DNA of 5,426 bases from NCBI GenBank assembly GCA_017416055.1, contig JAFQDI010000024.1, forward strand, positions 1 to 5,426, given 5' to 3'. This DNA is from Lachnospiraceae bacterium. GTDB taxonomy: Bacteria > Bacillota_A > Clostridia > Lachnospirales > Lachnospiraceae. The first letter of the stretch is position 1. Every line of letters starts with the position of its first letter. This document shows positions 1 to 4,303 of this stretch, one piece after another. The notes below the pieces were generated by a model. The model saw nothing but the letters and a program-made list of their open reading frames with translations. It searched no databases and was not told the DNA's origin. The translations under genes were made by a program, and so were the position numbers.

Positions 1-46
1 CATCCACACGGGCGGTCTGCTCGGCCAGCTTCTCCTTAAATTCCAT
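1..46 (-). CDS. ispA: Probable polyprenyl (farnesyl/geranyl) diphosphate synthase, N-terminus only
   Basis: Only the first 15 codons are in the window; they read MEFKEKLAEQTARVD and continue past position 1. The ATG at 46..44 lies inside the 3' end of xseB, overlapping it by 11 bases. An AAGGAG Shine-Dalgarno sequence at 61..56 sits 9 bases upstream. The charged helical start followed by a Thr-x-x-Val pattern fits the N-terminus of Clostridial IspA-type short-chain isoprenyl diphosphate synthases, which condense isopentenyl diphosphate with allylic diphosphates for isoprenoid lipids and quinones. The stronger argument is position: ispA follows xseB in many Firmicutes. No catalytic motif (DDxxD) is visible because it would lie outside the window. 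The start is well supported; the product name is inference from context. Confidence 0.7.
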   Translation of the reverse strand, partial: MEFKEKLAEQTARVD

Positions 47-251
47 CTTCCGCTTCTCCTTCAAGTATTTCGATCTGTTTTTCCACCTGCTCGATCCGAC
101 GGTTGCAATCGCGGATCAGCGTGATGCCCTTGCTGTACAGTGCAAAGGAGTCTTCAAGTGAACAGTCCTTGTTCTCCATCGCCTGAATGATCTGATTTAA
201 TTCTTCAAAGCTCTCCTCCAGGGAAAGCTGTCTCTCTTTACTCACTGCCAT
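36..251 (-). CDS. xseB: Exodeoxyribonuclease VII small subunit
   Basis: This 71-residue protein is the small subunit of exonuclease VII, a cytoplasmic nuclease that degrades single-stranded DNA from both ends in a metal-independent way; several XseB copies bind each XseA. It has the family's helix-turn-helix hairpin: a first helix with LEESFEELNQIIQAMENKD (residues 11-29), the SLEDSFALYSKG segment (31-42) matching the conserved LEeSl..fe.G pattern, and a second amphipathic, coiled-coil-like helix (43-64) with a Cys at 49 and IEQVEKQIEIL. The length is normal for the family. The ATG at 251 is one base after the xseA stop, and AAGGA at 264..260 inside the xseA 3' end serves as its ribosome binding site, so it is almost certainly coupled to xseA. 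The acidic tail (EGEAEDGI) overlaps the ispA-like start by 11 bases. Confidence 0.95.
   Translation of the reverse strand: MAVSKERQLSLEESFEELNQIIQAMENKDCSLEDSFALYSKGITLIRDCNRRIEQVEKQIEILEGEAEDGI
56..61 (-). promoter_or_regulatory. Ribosome binding site of the ispA-like gene, inside xseB
   Basis: AAGGAG on the minus strand lies within the last codons of xseB, 9 bases before the ATG at 46. It is the main sequence support for an ispA start that overlaps xseB, and suggests translation of the two genes is coupled. Confidence 0.65.
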
Positions 252-252
252 A

Positions 253-1476
253 TCAACTATCCTTTTCCTCCCCGGAAATCATCGGTTCCACGTCTTTGAC
301 GCACGCAGTTACGGTTCCATCTTTCAGCCTCAGCTTCAACTGTTCCGATGGGCTGACCTGCTCAACACTCACAAGCGGTGCTCCGTCCTGCACCGACGCA
401 TACACATACCCGCCGCCCAGTCTGGTGAGCGGGGAAAGTCCCTCCAGACGGGTACTGTAAAGCGACAGGCGGTGACGACCATCCCGCAATTTATCTGCTA
501 CGCTCCGCCGGAGCATCTCTTCCCACTCTCTCGTCTGGCGCGCATACTCCAAAAGCCGGTTTCTGGGATGAAGAAGCTTAATCTGGCGCTCGGTCTGTAC
601 GAGCCGCTCCCGCTTCATCTGCAATTGCCCGAGCAGCTGATAGGCCATCCTTCTCCTCAGTTCCGACAGTTCTGCCTGAAACCGTTCATATTCAAATACC
701 GCCAACTCTGCCGCCGCAGAAGGTGTGGATGCCCGCATATCGGCAACAAAATCCGCAATGGTGAAGTCAGTCTCGTGTCCCACCGCTGAGATTACCGGTG
801 TCTTGCAGTCAAAAATCGCCTGCGCCACCATCTCCTCGTTGAACGCCCAGAGATCTTCAATGGATCCGCCTCCACGCCCAACGATCAGACAATCTAACCC
901 CATCTGATCCAGTTTCTGAATGCCACGCACAATGGACGGTGCCGCTCCTGCTCCCTGCACCAGTGCAGGATACAGATAAAGCTGCACGTAAGGGTTCCTT
1001 CGCCGGCTGATCCGAATGATGTCCTGAATCGCCGCCCCGGTAGATGCTGTCACGATACCGATCTTCCGGGCATACTTCGGAATAGGCTGCTTGTACTCGT
1101 CGGCAAACATGCCTCTCTCCTCAAGCTCTGTCTTCAGCAAAAGATACTGACGGTAAAGCTCACCTATCCCGTCCGGACGGATTTCTCTGGCATAAATCTG
1201 ATATTTTCCGTCGCGCTCATAGACGGTAACCTGTCCCTCCACCACGACCTTCTGGCCGTTTTTCAGCGTGAAGTTTAAGTTTCTCCGGTTTCCGGCAAAC
1301 ATGACTCCTGCCATGGATGCCGTCTCGTCTTTCAGCGTGAAATAAATATGGCCGGAGGTATGGTACTTGCAGTTGGATATCTCGCCGCGAATATTGATCC
1401 GCTTCAGCAGGTAGTCCTGCTCAAACATATTGCGGATATAACTGCTGACCTGACCGACCGAATATACACTGCCCAT
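253..1476 (-). CDS. xseA: Exodeoxyribonuclease VII large subunit
   Basis: This 407-residue protein is the catalytic subunit of exonuclease VII. Residues about 1-100 form the N-terminal OB-fold that binds single-stranded DNA, with the diagnostic VYSVGQVSSYI start, GEISNCKYHTSGHIYFTLKD (31-50) and VMF. The catalytic domain follows: IGIVTASTGAAIQDI (139-153), GRGGGSIEDLWAFN (200-213) and the signature VGHETDFTIADFVADMRAST (232-251) running on into PSAAAE. H234 and D237 in GHETD, and D152, match positions known to matter for activity in the family. A charged helical arm (about 260-345) should bind XseB. The C-terminal motif reads LSPLTRLGGGYVYA (347-360), where many homologues have ARGY; this looks like ordinary divergence. 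The length is normal. The ATG at 1476 is 3 bases after the nusB stop, with CAGGGA just upstream in the last nusB codons. The protein is full length with no sign of damage. Confidence 0.97.
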   Translation of the reverse strand: MGSVYSVGQVSSYIRNMFEQDYLLKRINIRGEISNCKYHTSGHIYFTLKDETASMAGVMFAGNRRNLNFTLKNGQKVVVEGQVTVYERDGKYQIYAREIRPDGIGELYRQYLLLKTELEERGMFADEYKQPIPKYARKIGIVTASTGAAIQDIIRISRRRNPYVQLYLYPALVQGAGAAPSIVRGIQKLDQMGLDCLIVGRGGGSIEDLWAFNEEMVAQAIFDCKTPVISAVGHETDFTIADFVADMRASTPSAAAELAVFEYERFQAELSELRRRMAYQLLGQLQMKRERLVQTERQIKLLHPRNRLLEYARQTREWEEMLRRSVADKLRDGRHRLSLYSTRLEGLSPLTRLGGGYVYASVQDGAPLVSVEQVSPSEQLKLRLKDGTVTACVKDVEPMISGEEKDS

Positions 1477-1479
1477 CGA

Positions 1480-1935
1480 TTATCCCTGTTTGCGCACCAG
1501 TTTGGCCAGCACGCCGTTAATAAAGGAAGGCGACTCGTTTCCGCCGTATTTTTTCGCCAGTTCGACCGCCTCATTGATCGCAACCTTCTCGGGAATCTGC
1601 TCATCGAGCAGGATTTCGTACAGTGCAAGGCGAATGATCGTCAGATCGACTCTGGACATACGCTTCGTCTTCCAGCCATCAGCCACCTGATTGATTTTCT
1701 GATCCAGTTCTGCTGCATGAAGATACACCTGACCGGCCTTCTCCACGATATACTTCACCTCATCGGTAGTAGGCTGACAACTCGTCCCGTCATCCTCCTC
1801 ATCCTCCGGAATTCCCATTCCTGCAAGATCATCTAAATACAGAGTCACCTGCTCTTCAAACTCCGCGGGGCTCGCAAAAAATTCCTTCCGGAACAGTATC
1901 CGGAAAATATGCTCTCTCAATTCTCTTCTGCTCAT
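1480..1935 (-). CDS. nusB: Transcription antitermination factor NusB
   Basis: This 151-residue protein belongs to the all-helical NusB family. With ribosomal protein S10 (NusE) it binds boxA RNA and keeps RNA polymerase elongating through rRNA operons. The N-terminal helix has the family pattern SRRELREHIFRILFRKEF (2-19). The C-terminal half carries the signature: MSRVDLTIIRLALYEILL (93-110), IPEKVAINEAVELAKKYG (114-131) and SPSFINGVLAKL (135-146). Residues 44-59 form an acidic insertion (EDEEDDG plus a Thr-rich part) between helices; such loop extensions are plausible in Clostridial NusB. The ATG at 1935 has GGAG at 1947..1944, 8 bases upstream. It lies 81 bases after the yqhY-like gene, and that gap contains a strong terminator-like hairpin, so expression probably depends on read-through from yqhY. 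It is followed closely by xseA. Confidence 0.96.
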   Translation of the reverse strand: MSRRELREHIFRILFRKEFFASPAEFEEQVTLYLDDLAGMGIPEDEEDDGTSCQPTTDEVKYIVEKAGQVYLHAAELDQKINQVADGWKTKRMSRVDLTIIRLALYEILLDEQIPEKVAINEAVELAKKYGGNESPSFINGVLAKLVRKQG

Positions 1936-1965
1936 ACGTTTCTCTCCGTCATCTTACTTGCTTCT

Positions 1966-2011
1966 AAACAACAAAAGCTGCTGCGAGCGCGATAGCCCAA
2001 CAGCAGCTTTT
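1966..2011 (-). terminator. Intrinsic terminator or attenuator between the yqhY-like gene and nusB
   Basis: On the minus strand AAAAGCTGCTG (2011..2001) pairs perfectly with CAGCAGCTTTT (1983..1973), an 11-bp stem. The 17-base loop can add an inner GGGC/GCTC stem (1998..1995 with 1988..1985, one G-U pair). The descending arm runs straight into TTTTGTTGTTT (1976..1966), 9 of 11 T. This is the classical Rho-independent layout in the direction of transcription. Only 30 bases separate its end from the nusB ATG. The opposite strand also reads into a T-rich stretch, but no plus-strand gene would need it. Termination is inferred; it is probably partial because no nusB promoter is apparent downstream. 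Confidence 0.8.
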
Positions 2012-2016
2012 CTCTT

Positions 2017-2409
2017 TCACGCTTTTGACTTGTCAATATTCACTCCGGCGATCCGGACGTTTACCTCGGTCACATTGAAACCGGTCATGCTCTCAACTGC
2101 CGACTTTACTTTTTCCTGTACTTTGCGGCATACCTTCGGTGCGCTGTATCCGTACTCCATCACCAAAGCCAGATCAATGCGGACGTTATTCTCCTCTACC
2201 TGGATCGTCACGCCCTTTGAGAGATTTCCACTCAGCTTGCTGAGTAGATCCATCGTCGCATTTCCCGCCATCGACGCTACGCCCTGGATCTCCATCGTCG
2301 CCAAACCTGCGATACCACCGATCACGTCATCCGCGATGCGCACCTCGCCGATCGCTCCACTCTCATGGCACAAACTGTGAGTGTTGCGGCTCTCTACTTC
2401 TTTACCCAT
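2017..2409 (-). CDS. yqhY: Asp23/Gls24 family envelope stress protein (YqhY-like)
   Basis: This 130-residue protein belongs to the Asp23/Gls24 family (DUF322). Visible family marks are GEVRIADDVIGGIAGLATMEIQGV (21-44), with the typical I.gIA..A..ei.GV pattern, then GVTIQVEENNVRIDLALVMEYGYSAP (66-91), the VCRKVQEKVKSAVESMTGFNVTEVNVRIAGV segment (93-123), and a short Lys-containing tail. There is no signal peptide or membrane segment, so it is cytoplasmic, possibly associated with the membrane through partners. In B. subtilis the equivalent gene lies beside accBC and has been linked to control of acetyl-CoA carboxylase; accBC is absent here, so that role cannot be assumed. The ATG at 2409 has a near-perfect AGGAGGT 7 bases upstream. 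It is the first gene after a sigma-A-type promoter and the last before the terminator-like hairpin. The exact biochemical role is unknown. Confidence 0.9.
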   Translation of the reverse strand: MGKEVESRNTHSLCHESGAIGEVRIADDVIGGIAGLATMEIQGVASMAGNATMDLLSKLSGNLSKGVTIQVEENNVRIDLALVMEYGYSAPKVCRKVQEKVKSAVESMTGFNVTEVNVRIAGVNIDKSKA

Positions 2410-2416
2410 ATCATCG

Positions 2417-2423
2417 ACCTCCT
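2417..2423 (-). promoter_or_regulatory. Strong ribosome binding site of the yqhY-like gene
   Basis: AGGAGGT lies 7 bases before the ATG at 2409, the most complete Shine-Dalgarno sequence in the window. It fixes the start and suggests high translation of this small protein. A nearer ATG (in CGATGATATG) is out of frame and too close to the site. Confidence 0.8.
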
Positions 2424-2479
2424 GATATTTCTATAAATATTCCCCAAAATCGAGAATTCTATCCAGTCATACACTGTTT

Positions 2480-2508
2480 ATTATACAGGAGGTTTGGCTT
2501 TTTGTAAA
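2480..2508 (-). promoter_or_regulatory. Sigma-A-type promoter for yqhY and downstream genes
   Basis: On the minus strand TTTACA (2508..2503, 5 of 6 matches to TTGACA) is followed by a 17-base spacer and TATAAT (2485..2480, 6 of 6). Transcription should start near 2475-2472, giving a leader of roughly 60 bases before the yqhY ATG. The promoter begins only a few bases after the spoIIIAH stop at 2515. It would let the housekeeping block be expressed in growing cells, independently of the sporulation-specific spoIIIA promoter, which is expected far upstream. It was read by eye; start-site data would settle it. Confidence 0.85.
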
Positions 2509-2514
2509 TACTTT

Positions 2515-3252
2515 TTATTCCTCGACAAGTTCCATCAGCGTAATAACGATCTGTGAAATACTCATTCCGGTCTTTCGCTCCACAAAATCCTCAATCTGTG
2601 CCCGCTCCGCATCGGTCAGTGTATAGCGGCTCACCACCACATCGACCATCGAATCGCTGATGCTGACCACAGAGCTGTCAAACCCTTTCGCCGATAATAA
2701 GGTCTCCACCGAGTTCTCCATCTCTGCCGTCTCCGTCATTTTAACAAGCATGGAGACTGCGCTCGCTTTCAGTTCCTCCGAAATATTGTCATTGTTGATC
2801 ACATCCAAAAGTGTACCCTTGTTTCTCGCCCGAACCTGCTCGCGGTTCAGCTGAACCGTCGCAATATAGTCTGCCACTGTCACACCATTGGTTAAGATCG
2901 CCTCTCCGGGGGTTGATGATGGAAGATTCACATTTCCGTTCTCTCCCGCACCACCGTTCTGGCTTCCGTCAATCACGGTATTTCCGTCTCCGGAAACTTC
3001 GCCCGACTGATCATCGTCGTCTTCCGGGAACGCTTCCACATCCACCAAGGTCTCGCCCGTGGCTCCGTTTTCTGCCAAAATATCGTCAAGAGAGCCTTCA
3101 TTCGTTGCACCGGCACCTACCTCCGCAGAATCCTTGTCGCCGGCACCGGAAGCATGTTTGGCATTGTCCGCGTAATTTAAGTACCCGGCAACTGCAATCA
3201 TCATTGCCAGCAGTGTAAGTATCACCTGATTTTTCTTTACCATTTTTTTCAC
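2515..3252 (-). CDS. spoIIIAH: Stage III sporulation protein AH
   Basis: This 245-residue protein is the mother-cell membrane protein that forms a ring in the intermembrane space and binds SpoIIQ of the forespore, joining the two halves of the channel needed for late forespore gene expression. It has a short basic N-terminus (KKMVKKNQ), one membrane segment (about 9-26, VILTLLAMMIAVAGYL), a roughly 100-residue acidic Gly/Asp/Glu/Asn-rich linker (about 30-125) and a C-terminal YscJ/FliF-like ring-building domain (about 130-242). The domain shows LNREQVRARNKGTLLDVINN, EELKASAVSMLVKMTE, ETLLSAKGFDSSVVSISDS and VDVVVSRYTLTDAERAQIEDF, all typical of the family. It is somewhat longer than the B. 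subtilis protein (about 218 residues), mainly in the linker. The start is GTG at 3252: AGGAG lies 7 bases upstream, whereas the in-frame ATG at 3243 is 16 bases away. It lies 24 bases after spoIIIAG, with no terminator after it. Confidence 0.95.
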   Translation of the reverse strand: MKKMVKKNQVILTLLAMMIAVAGYLNYADNAKHASGAGDKDSAEVGAGATNEGSLDDILAENGATGETLVDVEAFPEDDDDQSGEVSGDGNTVIDGSQNGGAGENGNVNLPSSTPGEAILTNGVTVADYIATVQLNREQVRARNKGTLLDVINNDNISEELKASAVSMLVKMTETAEMENSVETLLSAKGFDSSVVSISDSMVDVVVSRYTLTDAERAQIEDFVERKTGMSISQIVITLMELVEE

Positions 3253-3259
3253 GTTCCAT

Positions 3260-3266
3260 CTCCTCC
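3260..3266 (-). promoter_or_regulatory. Ribosome binding site deciding the GTG start of spoIIIAH
   Basis: GGAGGAG ends 7 bases before the GTG at 3252. The in-frame ATG three codons later is too far away for this site, and another ATG at 3260..3258 is out of frame and shares its last base position with the site itself. GTG is therefore the best supported start. Confidence 0.75.
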
Positions 3267-3276
3267 ACCTAGAATC

Positions 3277-3858
3277 TTATTCTGCCTCTAATACTTTTAT
3301 CTTATGTACTTCCAGGTTGAATAATGCCTCCACTGCCTCATAAATTTCGTTTTTTACCGCAGCGCTTCCCGCCCCTTTCGCAAGGACGAGAACACCGCTC
3401 ACCTTTGGATTGATTTCTTTGATCACATACGGAGATCCCTCCGCGCCTGCCTGAACCGTGCTAGAGCTGTAATCGGTGGTGCTGCTGTCGCGGATACCTC
3501 CCGCACTGTCTTTCTCGCGGATCGTCTCGGTATTCTTCGTCTCATCCTTCTGTAAAACCAGTTCTGAAGAAGATTCCAGCGTGATCATCACGGTCACCTT
3601 TCCGGCGCCTCTCACCCGGGATAAAATGCTTGCCAGCTTCTCCTCCAATTTTTCCTCGTAAGTCAATTCATCTGTTCCCACCAAAGGTGTTTCCGCCTGG
3701 TGAGTACCATCCTTTTTTGATCCATCGCCGGAGTTTGTCGGCCAGACAATCACTGCCAGAAGCAGTCCGATAATCAACACGATTGCCCAAGTCTGCCGTT
3801 TTTCCATCAATCGCTTTACAAAAGATATAATCTGATTCTTTTTCTCGCTCACTTTCAT
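3277..3858 (-). CDS. spoIIIAG: Stage III sporulation protein AG
   Basis: This 193-residue protein is a ring-forming component of the SpoIIIA-SpoIIQ channel, anchored in the mother-cell membrane with its main domain between the two membranes. It has a basic N-terminus (to about residue 22), one membrane segment (about 24-39, WAIVLIIGLLLAVIVW), a short polar linker, and a split ring-building domain. The first half has YEEKLEEKLASILSRVRGAG (67-86) followed by KVTVMITLES, the L..IL....G.G.V.V.i pattern of the family. The middle (about 103-147) is Ser/Thr/Asp/Glu-rich and corresponds to the beta-rich insertion found in SpoIIIAG. The second half has INPKVSGVLVLAKGAGSAAV (149-168), EIYEAVEALFNLEVHKIKVL (171-190). 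The length is near normal. The ATG at 3858 overlaps the spoIIIAF stop as ATGA, with GAGG a few bases upstream, indicating translational coupling. Confidence 0.96.
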   Translation of the reverse strand: MKVSEKKNQIISFVKRLMEKRQTWAIVLIIGLLLAVIVWPTNSGDGSKKDGTHQAETPLVGTDELTYEEKLEEKLASILSRVRGAGKVTVMITLESSSELVLQKDETKNTETIREKDSAGGIRDSSTTDYSSSTVQAGAEGSPYVIKEINPKVSGVLVLAKGAGSAAVKNEIYEAVEALFNLEVHKIKVLEAE

Positions 3859-4289
3859 TTACCTCGCTTTCTTCCCGCCGGCACGATCGGTTCTACCGGT
3901 TCAACGTCCACTTCTACTTTGATGTTTATTCCTTCATTATCCGTGGAATTCACATCTTCACCCTCTGACTCGCCGACCGGCTGTGAGGCCTCTGCTGCAA
4001 ACTCCTCCGCTTTCTTCATGATTTGTTCCTCGATCCACGCATCCCCCTGCAATAGCTTATCAGTGAGATCACTGTCTTCCCGGAAGGCCAGTTTTCCCAT
4101 CCACGCTTCCAGTTTACCGCTGATACCGGTCAGATCTGTGATCGGGGACAGTACAGTCAAAATCAAGACGATCCCCATGAACAGACGAATGTACGGGCTG
4201 TATGCCTTTCCCGCAATTCCCTGTAACACCAGAGACAACACAAAAATACAGCCCAGTATCCCTTTTACCCAATCAATAACACTTTCCAT
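3855..4289 (-). CDS. spoIIIAF: Stage III sporulation protein AF, short form
   Basis: This 144-residue protein is a mother-cell membrane component of the SpoIIIA complex. Two membrane segments are visible: about 7-25 (WVKGILGCIFVLSLVLQGI) and about 34-52, the latter in the family-typical SPYIRLFMGIVLILTVLSPI. A helix follows (about 74-102, ending EEQIMKKAEEFAAEA), then an acidic Gly/Ser/Glu/Asp linker (103-119) and a short strand-like tail NIKVEVDVEPVEPIV (122-136) with a basic end, GRKRGK. Family members are usually near 200 residues with a ring-building domain after the second membrane segment; here most of that domain seems absent, while the end resembles the tail that follows it in Clostridial relatives. 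The ATGA overlap with spoIIIAG argues that the stop is genuine. The ATG at 4289 has AGGAG upstream and lies 14 bases after spoIIIAE. The identity rests on the membrane segments and position. Confidence 0.88.
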   Translation of the reverse strand: MESVIDWVKGILGCIFVLSLVLQGIAGKAYSPYIRLFMGIVLILTVLSPITDLTGISGKLEAWMGKLAFREDSDLTDKLLQGDAWIEEQIMKKAEEFAAEASQPVGESEGEDVNSTDNEGINIKVEVDVEPVEPIVPAGRKRGK

Positions 4290-4303
4290 GTTTTACTCCT
4301 CTC

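Noticed and set aside
1348..1836. A 162-codon open frame on the plus strand opposite nusB and the start of xseA.
   Set aside because: It is antisense to well-recognised genes, and its apparent protein has no recognisable family pattern.
1996..2036. A perfect TTGACA (2036..2031, minus strand) as a -35 box of a nusB promoter.
   Set aside because: It lies in the yqhY coding end, and 16-18 bases downstream there are only A/G-rich hexamers such as AGAAAA, with no usable -10 box.
2425..2440. A small AT-only inverted repeat (ATATTT, 4-base loop, AAATAT) just before the yqhY ribosome binding site.
   Set aside because: Six A-T pairs give a very weak hairpin with no U tail; not enough to call a riboswitch, operator or terminator.
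2463..2476. A CAGT/ACTG inverted repeat over the expected yqhY transcription start, as a possible operator.
   Set aside because: The arms are only 4 bp, which is likely by chance.
4197..4204. CATACAGC on the minus strand inside spoIIIAF, resembling a sigma-E -10 element.
   Set aside because: No matching -35 element is seen at the right distance, and it lies inside the coding region after the spoIIIAF start.
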